Shown: positions 15,725 to 25,846, numbered from the stretch's first letter. The stretch is 51,329 nt of DNA from Actinomycetota bacterium (GCA_016781105.1 JADDRA010000053.1:1-51329); one strand, 5' to 3'. The notes: a model not told the origin generated them from the letters alone. Made by a program: numbers and translations.

Positions 15725-16584
15725 TGGGGTCCCGGGCCCGACACCTGCGCCTCGTGCCCGTGGTCGCGGCGGCATCCGTGGCCCTGGCCGCGCTCCTCGG
15801 GGCCCGGGCGGGCGCCGTCGAGGAGGAGCACGATCCCCTCGGTTACGTGGTCGACCGGGCCGCCCTGGACGACCCGGCCACCGTGGCCGAGGGGGCCGAG
15901 CTGTTCCGGATCGGTTGTGTGAGCTGCCACGGTCCCGGCGGCGTGGGCAGCCCGAGGGGGCCAGCCATCACCGACGCCGGCGCGGCCTCGGCCCACTTCT
16001 ACCTGACGAGCGGGCGGATGCCCCACGCCGGCGCTCCCGACGAGCAGGCCAGGCGCAAGCCCCCGGCCTACACCCACGAGGAGATCGAGGACCTGGTCGC
16101 CTACGTGGCCTCGCTGGGCGAAGGCCCCGAGATCCCCGACGTCCACCTCGAGGAGGGGGACCTGCAGGAGGGTGGCGACCTCTTCCGGGGCAACTGCGCC
16201 GCGTGCCACAGCGCCACCGGTGCCGGTGGCGCCCTCAGCTACGGGCAGCACGCCCCGAGCCTCGACGTGGCCACCCCGGTCCAGATCTACGAGGCCATGA
16301 TCATCGGACCGGGCCAGATGCCCGTCTTCAGCCCCGAGGCCTTCAGCGAGGAGGAGTTGAACAGCATCGTGCGCTACGTGGAGACCCTGCAGGGCCTGGG
16401 GGACCCCGGGGGGTTCTCCCTGGGCCGCATCGGACCCATCCCCGAAGGCTTCGTCGCCCTGGTGATCGGCACGGGGGGGATGATGCTGACCGTCTTCCTC
16501 ATCGGACGGCGCCGTCACGGGGAGGCCGAGCCCCCCAGCGAGCCGGTGCGACCGGCCGACGCGTCGACCGGAGCCGGGCGATGA
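15724..16584 (+). CDS. qcrC: Diheme cytochrome c subunit of the cytochrome bcc complex
   Basis: 286 residues. An N-terminal signal/anchor (LRLVPVVAAASVALAALLGA) is followed by two cytochrome c domains, each with a CxxCH haem site: CVSCHGPGGVG around residue 64 and CAACHSATGAG around residue 160. The second axial Met candidates are GRMPHAG and GQMPVF. The C-terminal helix GFVALVIGTGGMMLTVFLIG anchors the protein. It replaces soluble cytochrome c in the actinobacterial bcc-aa3 supercomplex and passes electrons from the Rieske centre to CuA. Overlaps both neighbours. Confidence 0.96.
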   Translation: MGSRARHLRLVPVVAAASVALAALLGARAGAVEEEHDPLGYVVDRAALDDPATVAEGAELFRIGCVSCHGPGGVGSPRGPAITDAGAASAHFYLTSGRMPHAGAPDEQARRKPPAYTHEEIEDLVAYVASLGEGPEIPDVHLEEGDLQEGGDLFRGNCAACHSATGAGGALSYGQHAPSLDVATPVQIYEAMIIGPGQMPVFSPEAFSEEELNSIVRYVETLQGLGDPGGFSLGRIGPIPEGFVALVIGTGGMMLTVFLIGRRRHGEAEPPSEPVRPADASTGAGR

Positions 16585-17501
16585 GCACCGACGGCGACGG
16601 AAGGAGGCCCGGCGCGAACGGGCCTGGCGGGGGCGAGCGCCGGACCCGGCGGGACGACCGGGCCGAGCGCCTGGTGGTGGCCGCCTTCACCGTCAGCATC
16701 GTCGGCGCCCTGATCCTGGCCGTGGTCTACATCGCCGGCGGCCAGGCCCAGTTGGAGGGAGTCGCCCTGGCCCTGGCCCTGGGCGGCATCGGGTTGGGCA
16801 TCGCGGTGTGGGCCCGGTACTTCATGGCGGCCGACGAGGTGGTCGAGGAGCGCCACGCGCTCGCGTCGACCGAGGAGGAGGTGACCGCCTTCACCGCCGC
16901 CTTCGAGGCCGGCGAGCAGACGCTGGCCCGACGGGGCCTGCTAGCCAAGCTCGGCCTGGGAGCGCTCGGGGCCCTGGGCCTGGCCGCGCTGTTCCCCATC
17001 CGCTCGCTGGGCCCCCGGCCGGGCCAAGGCCTCAAGAACACCGCCTATGGCGACGGCGGCCGCCCGCTGCGCCTGGTCGACGCCGACGGCGTGCCCATAC
17101 GCCCCGCCGACCTGTCCCGCTCCTCGCTGACCACGGCCTGGCCCGAGGGCCACGAGCACGATGCCGATGCCTCGACCCTGCTCCTGCAGGTCGACCGCGA
17201 GCGGTTCCGTCCCCTCCCCGGCCGGGAGGACTGGGTGGTCGGCGACATCGTCGCCTACTCGAAGCTGTGCACCCACACGGGCTGTCCCGTCGGGCTCTAC
17301 CAGACCGAGCTCGACCTGCTGCTCTGCCCGTGCCACCAGTCGACCTTCGACGTGCTCAACGGGGCCGAGCCCGTGTTCGGCCCGGCCGCCCGGCCCCTGC
17401 CCCAGCTCCCCCTCGACGTCGACGAGGAGGGCTTCCTCGTCGCCACCGGCGACTTCTCCGCCCCCGTCGCCGGGGGCTTCTGGGATCGGGGGCGGACGTG
17501 A
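16581..17501 (+). CDS. qcrA: Rieske iron-sulfur subunit of the cytochrome bcc complex
   Basis: 306 residues. Two N-terminal helices (about 32-78) and a third after the charged linker (LGLGALGALGLAALFPI), the three-helix form known from actinobacteria. The Rieske domain binds its 2Fe-2S cluster through CTHTGCPVG and CPCHQSTFD, with the usual Cys-His pairs and disulfide cysteines. It ends FWDRGRT. It takes electrons from menaquinol at the bcc complex. Start ATGA overlap with qcrC; stop overlaps qcrB (GTGA). Confidence 0.97.
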   Translation: MSTDGDGRRPGANGPGGGERRTRRDDRAERLVVAAFTVSIVGALILAVVYIAGGQAQLEGVALALALGGIGLGIAVWARYFMAADEVVEERHALASTEEEVTAFTAAFEAGEQTLARRGLLAKLGLGALGALGLAALFPIRSLGPRPGQGLKNTAYGDGGRPLRLVDADGVPIRPADLSRSSLTTAWPEGHEHDADASTLLLQVDRERFRPLPGREDWVVGDIVAYSKLCTHTGCPVGLYQTELDLLLCPCHQSTFDVLNGAEPVFGPAARPLPQLPLDVDEEGFLVATGDFSAPVAGGFWDRGRT

Positions 17502-18961
17502 CCGCGGCCGGCGCGCTCACCAAGGCGACACCGCTGAGCCGGCGCACGGCCCGCTGGCTCGACGCCCGTCTGGGCGCCGCCAGCTTCGTCCGCAAGGCCC
17601 TCGACAAGGTCTTCCCCGACCACTGGTCGTTCCTGCTGGGTGAGCTGGCCCTGTGGTCGTTCGTGATCCTCATCGCCACCGGCGTGTACCTGACCTTCTT
17701 CTTCGACGCCAGCGTCGAGGAGATCGTCTACCAGGGCAGCTACGTCCCCCTCCAGGGGGTGGAGATGTCCCGGGCCTACGCCAGCGCCCTCGACCTCAGC
17801 TTCGACGTGCGGGCCGGCCTGGTCATGCGCCAGGTCCACCACTGGGCGGCCAACGTCTACCTGGCCACCACCGTGGTCCACCTCATGCGCATCTTCTTCA
17901 CCGGGGCCTTCCGCCGCCCCCGCGAGCTCAACTGGCTCCTCGGGGTGGGGATGCTCATCCTGTCCATCGTCAACGGCTTCGTGGGCTACTCCCTGCTCGA
18001 CGACCAGCTCTCGGGCACGGGGCTTCGCATCGCCTACAACATCGCCATCTCGATCCCGGTCGGGGGCACCTGGCTGGCGTCGCTGTTCTTCGGCGGCGAG
18101 TTCCCCGGCCCCGACCTGATCGAGCGGCTCTACGTCATCCACATCCTGTTGCTGCCGGCGGTGATCATCGCCCTGCTCGGCGCTCACCTGGCCCTGGTGG
18201 CCCGCCAGCGCCACACGCAGTTCAGCGGCCCCGGCCGCACCGAGCGCAACGTGGTGGGCGAGCGGGTGTGGCCCACCTTCGCGGCCAAGGGCACGGCCGC
18301 CTTCTTCCTCACCGCGGCCATGCTGTGCGCCCTGGGCGGGCTGGCCCAGATCAACCCCATCTGGCTCTACGGCCCCTTCCGCCCGGCCGAGGTCAGCGCC
18401 GCCTCCCAGCCCGACTGGTACATGGGCTGGCTCGACGGCGCGCTGCGCCTGTGGCCGTCCTGGGAGATCCGGGCCTTCGGCTTCGAGCTTCCCACCCCGT
18501 TCTACCCCTCCGTCCTGCTCCCGGGGGTGACCTTCGCCCTGCTCGCCCTCTGGCCCTTCCTGGAGGCCCGCATCACCAAGGACCGTCGCGAGCACCACCT
18601 CCTCGACCGGCCTCGCGACCGGCCCCTGCGCACCGCCCTCGGGGTCGCCACCCTGGCCTTCTACACGGTGCTGTTCTTCGGGGGGGCCAGCGACGTGCTG
18701 GCGGTGACGTTCCAGACCTCGGTCAACGCCTTGTTCCGGGCCTTCCGCACCGCCCTGCTGGTGCTCCCGCCCGTGGCCGGGTTCGTGGCCTACCGCCTCT
18801 GCCGGGAGCTGGCCCGGCGCGACCGTCCGGGCGCCACCGACGAGGCGCCCGCCGTCGCCCCCGCCGCGCCCGAGGACGGGGCGTCCCACCGGCGAGCGAT
18901 CGAACCCGAGGACGAGCCCGAGCGTGACCCCGCCTCCACCGCCGGCGTGCCCCGAGGCTGA
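17498..18961 (+). CDS. qcrB: Cytochrome b subunit of the bcc complex
   Basis: 487 residues. The haem b ligands are visible as two His pairs: VMRQVHHWAANVYLATTVVH, and the RLYVIHILLLP helix with GAHLALVARQ. The quinol-site motif PEWY appears as PDWY (ASQPDWYMGWLDGALRL), the usual actinobacterial form. The subunit is longer than bc1-type cytochrome b because a C-terminal region with one more helix pair and a charged cytoplasmic tail is fused. The GTG at 17498 overlaps the qcrA stop; the track ORF from 16808 is an out-of-frame extension. It oxidises menaquinol and helps set up the proton gradient. Confidence 0.97.
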   Translation: MTAAGALTKATPLSRRTARWLDARLGAASFVRKALDKVFPDHWSFLLGELALWSFVILIATGVYLTFFFDASVEEIVYQGSYVPLQGVEMSRAYASALDLSFDVRAGLVMRQVHHWAANVYLATTVVHLMRIFFTGAFRRPRELNWLLGVGMLILSIVNGFVGYSLLDDQLSGTGLRIAYNIAISIPVGGTWLASLFFGGEFPGPDLIERLYVIHILLLPAVIIALLGAHLALVARQRHTQFSGPGRTERNVVGERVWPTFAAKGTAAFFLTAAMLCALGGLAQINPIWLYGPFRPAEVSAASQPDWYMGWLDGALRLWPSWEIRAFGFELPTPFYPSVLLPGVTFALLALWPFLEARITKDRREHHLLDRPRDRPLRTALGVATLAFYTVLFFGGASDVLAVTFQTSVNALFRAFRTALLVLPPVAGFVAYRLCRELARRDRPGATDEAPAVAPAAPEDGASHRRAIEPEDEPERDPASTAGVPRG

Positions 18962-19066
18962 GCTGCCGGCACGTCGGCCACCGGCCGCGGCGCGACCGAT
19001 GAGTCTCCGGCGGTACGAGCGTCAGTACCAGCGAGAGCCCGACCACTGACGACGACAGGAGGCGCC

Positions 19067-19579
19067 ATGCCCCGGATCACCCCCAACCTCTGGTTCGACA
19101 CTCAAGGCGAGGAGGCCGCCCAGTTCTACGTCTCGGTGTTCCCGAGCTCCCGGATCACCAACGTCACCTACTACGGCGAGGCGGGCCCGGGACCAGCCGG
19201 CACCGTGCTGACCGTCGACTTCGTGCTCGACGGCCAGGAGTACACCGCCATCAACGGCGGCCCCGAGTTCCGCTTCACCGAGGCGATCTCGCTGCTGATC
19301 AACTGCGCCGACCAGGACGAGGTCGACTACTACTGGGCCAAGCTCACCGACGGTGGCGAGGAGGTCCAGTGCGGCTGGCTGAGGGACCGCTACGGCCTGT
19401 CCTGGCAGGTCTGCCCGGTCGGCATGGGCGAGCTGTTGAACGACCCCGACCAGGGACGCTCACAGCGGGCCATGCGGGCCATGCTGGGCATGAAGAAGAT
19501 CGACCTGGCCGCCCTCCACGCCGCCGCCGACCAGGCCGAGCCGGACCCGGCTGACCCCGTCGAACAGGAGGCGGGGTGA
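19067..19579 (+). CDS. VOC-fold (PhnB/3-demethylubiquinone methyltransferase-like) protein
   Basis: A 170-residue VOC-fold protein. It starts RITPNLWFDTQGEEAAQFYV and continues VFPSSRITNVTYYGE, then TVDFVLDGQEYTAINGGPEF, ISLLINCADQDEVDYYWAKL and DRYGLSWQVCPV, the order of beta-alpha units in the PhnB-like glyoxalase subfamily. Function of these small proteins is mostly unknown; some are metal-dependent, others not. It has a strong AGGAGG nine bases before ATG. It sits between the converging qcr and cta operons without an obvious link to respiration. The 105 bases before it hold only its leader; nothing else was seen there. Confidence 0.9.
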   Translation: MPRITPNLWFDTQGEEAAQFYVSVFPSSRITNVTYYGEAGPGPAGTVLTVDFVLDGQEYTAINGGPEFRFTEAISLLINCADQDEVDYYWAKLTDGGEEVQCGWLRDRYGLSWQVCPVGMGELLNDPDQGRSQRAMRAMLGMKKIDLAALHAAADQAEPDPADPVEQEAG

Positions 19580-19591
19580 GCTGCAGGTGGA

Positions 19592-20020
19592 TCAGTCGCG
19601 GCGCCTCGACTGGCGGGCGTAGCCCCACAGGCACGAGGCGCTGAGCAGGGTGCCGGGGATCAGGGCCCACAGCCCGAGGGCGAGGCCGTTGGCCATGACG
19701 ACCAGGCCCATCCCCACCCCGAAGGGCCAGATGCTGGCGTGGGGGAGGTACGCCTCGCCCTGTTCGGCGGGGTCATCGTCCCCACCCTCGCCGGCGCGGT
19801 CGGGGTCGCCGGCGTCGACCTGGGTACGGGCCTGCACGGCCAGGTAGCCGCCCACGATGAGCGCCATGCCGCCCGCGAGCAACAGCATCGTGGTGCCTGC
19901 GTCCTCGGCCGAGCTCACCCCGTAGACCACGGTGGCCACGACCAAAAAGGCGGCGATGCCGAGGAAGATGCGGGCCTGGACCCGCATCCCCGCCCGCTGC
20001 GGATCGTCGTCGGTCTCCAT
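19592..20020 (-). CDS. ctaF: Cytochrome c oxidase subunit IV (actinobacterial CtaF)
   Basis: A 142-residue four-helix membrane protein that starts RVQARIFLGIAAFLVVATVV, continues MLLLAGGMALIVGGYLAVQA, has an acidic loop (GEGGDDDPAEQGEAYLPHAS) and ends with two more helices and YARQSRRRD. The pattern and position directly after ctaD are those of actinobacterial CtaF, a small accessory subunit of the aa3 oxidase. The ATG at 20020 overlaps the ctaD stop (TGATG), so the track start further upstream is rejected. Confidence 0.88.
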   Translation of the reverse strand: METDDDPQRAGMRVQARIFLGIAAFLVVATVVYGVSSAEDAGTTMLLLAGGMALIVGGYLAVQARTQVDAGDPDRAGEGGDDDPAEQGEAYLPHASIWPFGVGMGLVVMANGLALGLWALIPGTLLSASCLWGYARQSRRRD

Positions 20021-21729
20021 CAGCCCCCCGCGCTGGTCTTGGGGTCGACACCCACCTGCTGACGGGACTCGCCCACGTCGGAGGAGTACAGCCCGTGGCG
20101 CTGGTCGAACACCGGGCGGTTGGAGTGGATCGGCGGCAACGGCCCTTCGAAGTTGTGGGGCGGTGGGGGCGACGAGGTCGCCCACTCCAGGGTGTGGCCC
20201 CCCCAAGGGTCGTCTCCTGCCGCCCGGCCTCGGCGCAGCGTCACCCACACGTTCCAGAGCAGGAACAGGGTGGAGACGCCGGTGAGGAAGGCGCCGGCGC
20301 TGGAGATGAGGTTGAGGGTGGAGAAGCCGTCGGTCTCGAGGTAGTCGGCCACCCGCCGGGGCATGCCCTGGACCCCGAGGTAGTGCTGGACCCCGAAGGT
20401 CAGGTGGAAGCCCACGAACACGGTGGCGAAGTGCAGCTTGCCCAGCCGCTCGTCAAGCAGCTTGCCCGTGAACTTGGGGAACCAGAGGTAGATGGAGGCG
20501 AAGACGCCGAAGACCGAGCCGCCGAAGAGCACGTAGTGCATGTGGGCCACGACGTAGTAGGAGTCGGTGAGCTGGAAGTCGAGGGGGGGCGAGGCCAGGA
20601 TCACCCCGCTCAGGCCCCCGAACACGAAGGTGAGCAGGAAGCCCAGGCCGAACAGCATCGGGGTCTGGAACGTCAGCCGGCCGCCCCACAGGGTCCCGAT
20701 CCAGTTGAAGAACTTCACCCCCGTGGGCACGGCGATGAGGAACGACAGGCCGCTGAAGAACGGCAGCAGGACGGCGCCGGTGGCGAACATGTGGTGGGCC
20801 CACACCCCCATGGACAGGGCGGCGATGCCGAGGGTGGCGAAGACGATGCCCTTGTAGCCGAAGACGGGGCGCCAGGAGAACACGGCGAAGAGCTCGGTGA
20901 ACACCCCGAAGTAGGGCAGGACGACGATGTAGACCTCGGGGTGGCCGAAGAACCAGAACAGGTGCTGCCACAGGATGGGCGAGCCCCCCGCCGCCGCGTC
21001 GAAGATGTGGGCGCCGAAATGGCGGTCGGCGAAGAGCAGCACCGAGGCGGCGGTGAGCACGGGGAAGGCCATGAGGACCAGCACGCTCGTCACCACCATG
21101 TTCCAGGTGAACACCGGCATGCGGAACAGCGTCATCCCGGGCGCCCGCATGGTGAAGACGGTCGTGACGATGTTGACCGCGGTGAGGATCCCCGAGAAGC
21201 CAGTGAGGGTGAGCCCCACCAGCCACAGGTCGCCCCCCACCTCGGGGGAGTAGGCGCTGGTCGACAGCGGGGCGTAGCCGAACCAACCGAAGTCGGCCGC
21301 CCCGCCCGAGGTGAGGAAGGCCGAGACCACGGTGAGCCCGCCGCCGAGGAACAGCCAGTAGCTCAAGGCGTTGAGCCGGGGGAAGCTCATGTCGGGAGCG
21401 CCGATGTGCAGCGGCACCAGGTAGTTGGCCAGCCCAAAGGCGAAGGGGCCGATGAACAGGAACATCATGATGGTGCCGTGCATGGTGAAGAGCTGGTTGT
21501 AGGTCTCGGCCTCGACCACCTCCAGGCCCGGTTCGGCCAGCTCGGCCCGCATGACCATGGCCAAGGCACCAGCGAGGAGAAAGAAGGCGAAGGACGTCAC
21601 CATGTAGCTGATGCCGATGCGCTTGTGGTCGGTGGTGGTGAGCCAGGCCAGGATCCCCGTGGCCTCGGGCTCGTGGGCGGGCTCCTCGGGCGCCGGGGGG
21701 GCCTCGGGGGGGGCCTCGAGCACGCTCAC
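20020..21729 (-). CDS. ctaD: Cytochrome c oxidase subunit I
   Basis: 569 residues with twelve expected helices. Haem and copper ligands are readable: [19 protein letters not shown] (haem a His), [14 protein letters not shown] (CuB His and the cross-linked Tyr), WAHHMFATG (CuB His-His), and [13 protein letters not shown] (haem a3 and a ligands). GHPEVY also supplies the D-channel glutamate. This is the catalytic O2-reducing, proton-pumping subunit of the aa3 oxidase. GTG 21729 overlaps the ctaC stop (GTGA); the 1113-residue track ORF is a spurious extension through ctaC and merR. Confidence 0.98.
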   Translation of the reverse strand: MSVLEAPPEAPPAPEEPAHEPEATGILAWLTTTDHKRIGISYMVTSFAFFLLAGALAMVMRAELAEPGLEVVEAETYNQLFTMHGTIMMFLFIGPFAFGLANYLVPLHIGAPDMSFPRLNALSYWLFLGGGLTVVSAFLTSGGAADFGWFGYAPLSTSAYSPEVGGDLWLVGLTLTGFSGILTAVNIVTTVFTMRAPGMTLFRMPVFTWNMVVTSVLVLMAFPVLTAASVLLFADRHFGAHIFDAAAGGSPILWQHLFWFFGHPEVYIVVLPYFGVFTELFAVFSWRPVFGYKGIVFATLGIAALSMGVWAHHMFATGAVLLPFFSGLSFLIAVPTGVKFFNWIGTLWGGRLTFQTPMLFGLGFLLTFVFGGLSGVILASPPLDFQLTDSYYVVAHMHYVLFGGSVFGVFASIYLWFPKFTGKLLDERLGKLHFATVFVGFHLTFGVQHYLGVQGMPRRVADYLETDGFSTLNLISSAGAFLTGVSTLFLLWNVWVTLRRGRAAGDDPWGGHTLEWATSSPPPPHNFEGPLPPIHSNRPVFDQRHGLYSSDVGESRQQVGVDPKTSAGG

Positions 21730-22502
21730 CCGCCCGCTCCCCCCGTCGAGGCCGAAGCCGCCTGCGTGGTCACCGGGTCGGCCCGCCGCTCGTCGAGCCA
21801 GGCCCGGTACTCCTCGGGGGGGACGGCCGCCACCGAGAAGTTCATGCGGTAGTGGTCGAGGCCGCAGAACTCGGCGCAGCGGCCCTCCCACTCGCCCGCC
21901 TGGGTCACCTCGACCTCGATCTCGTTGTCGATGCCAGGGATGAGGTCGCGCTTGACGAGGAAGCGGGGGACCCAGAAGGAGTGGTTGACGTCGGGTGACT
22001 CGAGGCGCAGGCGCACCGTCGCCCCCACCGGCAGCACCATGCGGGGAGTGTCGAACCCGTTGCTCACGACCGTCACCTCCTCCTCGGGGTACTCGAACTG
22101 CCACGACCACTGGAACCCGACCACGTCGACCACCACATCGGGGTCGTCGCTCAGGGCCACCACCCGCTGCTGGGTGAGCACGGTGAACACGAAGAGCACG
22201 GCGACGACGACCAGCGGGGTGAGGGTGTAGAAGACCTCGACGGGGATGTTCTCGGGGCTCTGGCTGGGCAGCTCGTCGTTGCGGCGCCGGTAGCGCAGGA
22301 TGCAGAACATAACCAGGGCCCAGATCAGCGCCCCCACGGCGGCCGCGGCCCAGTGCGCTCCCCGCCAGAGGTCGAGCACCTCCTCGCCCTGGGTCGTGGT
22401 GGGATCGGGAGCGCCGAAGTCGAAGCCGCTCGAGCACGCCCCGGCGACCAGGACCAGCGCCAGGGCGGAGCAGCGAGCGAGGAGCCGACGGCGCGTGGGC
22501 AT
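21726..22502 (-). CDS. ctaC: Cytochrome c oxidase subunit II (lipoprotein)
   Basis: 258 residues. A lipoprotein signal peptide ([20 protein letters not shown], lipobox VAGAC), two helices (about 45-70 and 85-112), then the CuA cupredoxin domain. CuA ligands: His in [11 protein letters not shown], and the [12 protein letters not shown] block with two Cys, Glu, His and Met. [13 protein letters not shown] is the electron-entry loop. It accepts electrons from QcrC. ATG 22502 is preferred over GTG 22514 because the latter lies inside a TAGTGT box whose end is eight bases from the ATG. Heads the ctaC-ctaD-ctaF operon. Confidence 0.96.
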   Translation of the reverse strand: MPTRRRLLARCSALALVLVAGACSSGFDFGAPDPTTTQGEEVLDLWRGAHWAAAAVGALIWALVMFCILRYRRRNDELPSQSPENIPVEVFYTLTPLVVVAVLFVFTVLTQQRVVALSDDPDVVVDVVGFQWSWQFEYPEEEVTVVSNGFDTPRMVLPVGATVRLRLESPDVNHSFWVPRFLVKRDLIPGIDNEIEVEVTQAGEWEGRCAEFCGLDHYRMNFSVAAVPPEEYRAWLDERRADPVTTQAASASTGGAGG

Positions 22503-22510
22503 CGGTGCCG

Positions 22511-22516
22511 ACACTA
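22511..22516 (-). promoter_or_regulatory. -10 box of ctaCDF
   Basis: TAGTGT on the minus strand, eight bases before ATG 22502. It overlaps the alternative GTG start, which is why the ATG is chosen. No convincing -35. Confidence 0.45.
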
Positions 22517-22590
22517 ACGCCAGAACCGGCCCGATCCCGAGGAGGGCAGGGGAGCTTCAGCGAGACCGGGAAGAAATCTGCCAGGGGCCC

Positions 22591-22619
22591 TTGTGTCATG
22601 GATCGATGTAAGATAGGGT
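22591..22619 (+). promoter_or_regulatory. merR promoter
   Basis: -35 TTGTGT (22591-22596), 17-base spacer, -10 TAGGGT (22614-22619), seven bases to GTG 22627. A second -10-like TAAGAT lies inside the spacer. The 108-base divergent region also contains the ctaC promoter. Confidence 0.5.
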
Positions 22620-22626
22620 CCTTCCC

Positions 22627-23397
22627 GTGGGCCGCCGGCGGACGACGATGACCATCGACGAGCTGGCCCGGCGCTCGGGGGTGACCACCCGCAACATCCG
22701 CAGCTACCAGACCCAGGGGATCCTCCCGCCCCCGGCGCTGGTGGGCCGCACCGGCCACTACGACGAGGGCCACCTGGCCCGCCTGCGCCTGGTCGACCGC
22801 CTCCAGGACCAGGGCTACTCCCTGGCCGGCATCGCCGGGCTGCTGCGGGCCTGGGAGGAGGGCCGCAGCCTGGGCGAGGTGCTGGGCTTCGAGGCCGCCC
22901 TGACCGAGCCCTGGAGCGACGAGGAACCCGAGCGGGTGAGCCTCGAGGAGCTCCTGGCCCGCTTCCCCGACGCCGCCGCCGACCCCGCCCTGGCGCTTCG
23001 AGCCGTGGAGCTGGGCCTGGTCGAGCCCGACGGCGACGCCTTCCGGGTGCCCAGCCCCAGCCTCCTGCGGGCGGGCATGGAGCTGGTCGCCGTAGGCGTT
23101 CCCCTCGGGGTGACCCAGGACGAGGTGGCCGCCCTGCGGGCCGACATGGCCCGGGTCGCCGCCCGCTTCGTGGCGCTCTTCGAGCGTCACGTCTGGGAGC
23201 CCTTCGCCGAGGCGGGGATGCCGGCCGAGCGCCTGGGCGAGGTCACCGACGCGCTGCGCCGGATGCGCCCGCTGGCCGCCATCGCCGTGCAGGCCACGCT
23301 CGCTCGAGCCATGGAGGAGGCGACGGCCAGCTCCACTGCAGCCCAGGTCGGCGCCGAGCACGCCGTCGGGCTGCCCGAAGCAGTAGGAGGATCGTGA
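22627..23397 (+). CDS. MerR family transcriptional regulator
   Basis: 256 residues. The first 75 form a MerR winged helix ([20 protein letters not shown], then [20 protein letters not shown] and [21 protein letters not shown]). The long C-terminal part is helical and contains no cysteine, so it is not a classical metal- or thiol-sensing MerR; a small-molecule or protein signal is more likely. GTG 22627 fits the TAGGGT box; ATG 22648 is an alternative. Its stop overlaps the start of the membrane gene downstream (TGATG), which is therefore the obvious target, along with the divergent ctaCDF promoter. Confidence 0.9.
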   Translation: MGRRRTTMTIDELARRSGVTTRNIRSYQTQGILPPPALVGRTGHYDEGHLARLRLVDRLQDQGYSLAGIAGLLRAWEEGRSLGEVLGFEAALTEPWSDEEPERVSLEELLARFPDAAADPALALRAVELGLVEPDGDAFRVPSPSLLRAGMELVAVGVPLGVTQDEVAALRADMARVAARFVALFERHVWEPFAEAGMPAERLGEVTDALRRMRPLAAIAVQATLARAMEEATASSTAAQVGAEHAVGLPEAVGGS

Positions 23398-25190
23398 TGG
23401 ACCTCACCACCTGGGACCACTGGCTGTACGTGATCGTGCCCTTCGTGGCCTACCTGGCCATCGTGGTGGGCCTGGTGCTGGCCGGCGAGGCCGGGACCAA
23501 GACCGACATCGTGGGCGTGTTGTGCCACCCCATCTCCTCCAGCCTGCGTCGCCTCACCGGCTACCCCGGCTGGTCGATGGCCGGGGTGCTCACCGGGCTG
23601 TTCCTCCTCGGCATCGGGTTGGTGGGCCTGTACTGGGACGTGGCCTTCCACATCGACAACGGCCGGGACGAGAACCTGTTCACCCCGTCGCACACGATGA
23701 TCGTGCTGGCCCTGGGGGGCCTGCTGGTGACCGCCGGCGTGGTGGTGCTCTTCGCCACCCTCGACAAGGCCGACGCCGGCCGCCGCATCTGGGGCCTGCA
23801 GGTGCCCTGGTCGGCCCTGTCGCTCGGAGCCATGGGCCTGGGCGGGCTGATCGCCTTCCCCCTCGATGAGCTGTGGCACCGGGCCTTTGGCATCGACGTG
23901 ACCCTCTGGAGCCCCACCCACCTCATGCTGGTGGGCGGCGGCAGCCTGGCCACCATCTCCCTGTGGCTGATGCTGGTGGAGGCCAAGTCCCAGGCCCGGC
24001 CCACGCTCCTCGGCCGGGCCATCGAAGCCCTGGCCCTGGGGGCCGTCCTCACCGGGCTCACCACCGTCCAGGGGGAGTTCGACTTCGGCGTCCCCCAGTT
24101 CCAGGTGCTGTACCTTCCCGTGCTGGCCGCGGTGGCCGCCGGCTTCGCCCTGGTCCTGGCCCGGGTGGCGCTGGGCCCGTGGGGGGCAGCCAAGGCCCTG
24201 GTGGCCTTCCTCGTCCTGCGGGTCAGCCTGGCCGCCCTGCTGGGCGGCGCCCTCAACCACACCGTGCCCCGCTTCCCCCTCTACCTGGGCGCCGTGGTGG
24301 CGGTGGAGGCCGCCGGGTGGTGGCTCGGCACCGAGCACCGCCTGCGCTTCGCCGTGGCCAGCGGCGCCCTGGTGGGCACGCTCGGCCTGGCCGGCGAAGC
24401 CCTCTGGGTGGCCAGCCTCGACTGGTTCCACATCTCCCCCTCGGTCCTGCTCAAGGCGGTCGTGATCGCCCCCCTGGCCGCCGGCGCCGCCGCCGTCCTG
24501 GCCGTGGCCCTGGCCCGGGTCGTCGCGGGCGGGAGCCGAGTCCCGGCTGCGGCGGTGGGCGGCGGTCTCGTGGTCCTGCTGGCCGCCCTGGCCTACCCCC
24601 TGCCCCGCGACGTCGGCGAGGTCGACGCCACCATCCGCCTCCGGCCCGCGGGCGTGGTCAACGGGGTGGAGCAGGCCGACGTGGCCGTCGAGCTCAGCCC
24701 CGCCGACGCCGCCGCCGGCGCCGACGCCTTCGGCCTGGTCTCCTGGCAGGGAGGCGGCCGGGTCCTGGCCGAGCTCGAGGAGGTGGCCCCCGGTCGCTAC
24801 GTCGGCTCCCGGCCGATGCCGGTGGCGGGCACGTGGAAGACCATGGTGGGCCTCCAGCGGGGGGACGAGGTGATGGCGGCGCCGATCTACCTGCCCGCCG
24901 ACGCCGAGATCGGTGCCTCGGCCGTGCCCGCCCTTCCCCAGCGCCAGACGCCCTTCCTGCGCAACACCGAGGTCCTCCTGCGTGAGGCCCACGCTGGTCC
25001 GGGATGGCCCGCCGCGGTGGCCTACACCTCGCTGGCCCTCATGTTCGCCGGCTGGCTGGGGCTCTTCGCCCTGGGCGCGGTCCGCATCCAGGCCGTGCCA
25101 CCGGGCTCGCCTCCGGGCTCGGGCTCGCCCAGCCCCAGCTCGGCCGGAGCCCCCTGGCAACCGAGCGTCCCCCGCCAGCGCGTGGCCTGA
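23397..25190 (+). CDS. Polytopic membrane protein with a duplicated Trp-Asp-His motif and an exported beta domain
   Basis: 597 residues. About ten helices, then a soluble domain (roughly 405-520; [20 protein letters not shown]) and one last helix. Two related blocks occur in the helical part: [20 protein letters not shown] followed by H near residue 90, and [20 protein letters not shown] near residue 160. Each pairs an acidic residue and His with a PSH/PTH at the start of the next helix, and NHT and WFH add further histidines. This suggests a metal or haem site in the membrane. The exported domain resembles small Ig-like (FixH/YtkA-type) domains. The ATG at 23397 has AGGAGG six bases upstream and overlaps the merR stop. 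Function unknown. Confidence 0.75.
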   Translation: MDLTTWDHWLYVIVPFVAYLAIVVGLVLAGEAGTKTDIVGVLCHPISSSLRRLTGYPGWSMAGVLTGLFLLGIGLVGLYWDVAFHIDNGRDENLFTPSHTMIVLALGGLLVTAGVVVLFATLDKADAGRRIWGLQVPWSALSLGAMGLGGLIAFPLDELWHRAFGIDVTLWSPTHLMLVGGGSLATISLWLMLVEAKSQARPTLLGRAIEALALGAVLTGLTTVQGEFDFGVPQFQVLYLPVLAAVAAGFALVLARVALGPWGAAKALVAFLVLRVSLAALLGGALNHTVPRFPLYLGAVVAVEAAGWWLGTEHRLRFAVASGALVGTLGLAGEALWVASLDWFHISPSVLLKAVVIAPLAAGAAAVLAVALARVVAGGSRVPAAAVGGGLVVLLAALAYPLPRDVGEVDATIRLRPAGVVNGVEQADVAVELSPADAAAGADAFGLVSWQGGGRVLAELEEVAPGRYVGSRPMPVAGTWKTMVGLQRGDEVMAAPIYLPADAEIGASAVPALPQRQTPFLRNTEVLLREAHAGPGWPAAVAYTSLALMFAGWLGLFALGAVRIQAVPPGSPPGSGSPSPSSAGAPWQPSVPRQRVA

Positions 25191-25224
25191 CCGTCCACCC
25201 TCGCCCCCCCTCGGATTCTTGACG

Positions 25225-25803
25225 TCACCCCCGAGCGGCCTCGGCCAGGAGGACGACACCGAAGGCGGCGAAGGCGACCGCCGCGCCGAGCCGGACGCTG
25301 CGGTCGCTGAGGCGGGCGCCCAGCTGGCGCCCGACGAGGATGGCCAGGGCGTCGGCGGCCACCATGCCCACCGTCGAGCCGGCCCAGGTGCCCCACGGTG
25401 CCTCCCGGGTGGCCAGGGTGACGGTCGCCAGCATGGTCTTGTCGCCCAACTCGGCCAGCAGGAAGGCCACGCCGACCGCCACCACCACCGAGCGCATCTG
25501 GCGCCGGGCCCGGGCCGCCTCGTCCTCGTCGAGGACGTCGCCGCGCAGGGTCCACAGGGCGAAACCGAGGAAGGCCAGCCCCGCGGCCACGGTGACGGCC
25601 CGGGTGGGCAGGGCGCCGGCCAGCAGCGAACCGGCCAGCACCGAGGCGGCGTGGACGGCGGCGGTGGCCGCCGTGATGCCGACCAGCACGGGCAGGGGCC
25701 GGTAGCGGGTGGCGAAGGTGAGGGCCATGAGCTGGCTCTTGTCACCCATCTCGGCCAGGAAGATCACCCCGAAGCTGACGAGGAAGGCGCTCACGCCGTC
25801 CAT
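25225..25803 (-). CDS. GDT1/TMEM165 family membrane transporter
   Basis: 192 residues, six helices in two inverted halves, each with the family motif: FLAEMGDKSQLMALTFATRY in the first and LLAELGDKTMLATVTLATRE in the second (consensus E-x-G-D-K/R-T/S). Members move Mn2+ or Ca2+, often against protons; bacterial ones such as MneA export manganese. Between the halves is a charged cytoplasmic loop (RGDVLDEDEAARARRQ). ATG 25803 begins directly before the first motif; the track start at 25977 lies in the divergent methyltransferase gene and is rejected. The 34 bases to the convergent membrane gene hold no clear terminator. Confidence 0.9.
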   Translation of the reverse strand: MDGVSAFLVSFGVIFLAEMGDKSQLMALTFATRYRPLPVLVGITAATAAVHAASVLAGSLLAGALPTRAVTVAAGLAFLGFALWTLRGDVLDEDEAARARRQMRSVVVAVGVAFLLAELGDKTMLATVTLATREAPWGTWAGSTVGMVAADALAILVGRQLGARLSDRSVRLGAAVAFAAFGVVLLAEAARG

Positions 25804-25846
25804 CCTCGCGGGCAGCTCCCGGGAGTACGGCCGGGCAAGCTGGGAC

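Noticed and set aside
18962-19066. Small RNA or riboswitch before the VOC gene
   Set aside because: Only weak GC-rich pairings could be drawn and no conserved aptamer-like core was seen; it is treated as leader.
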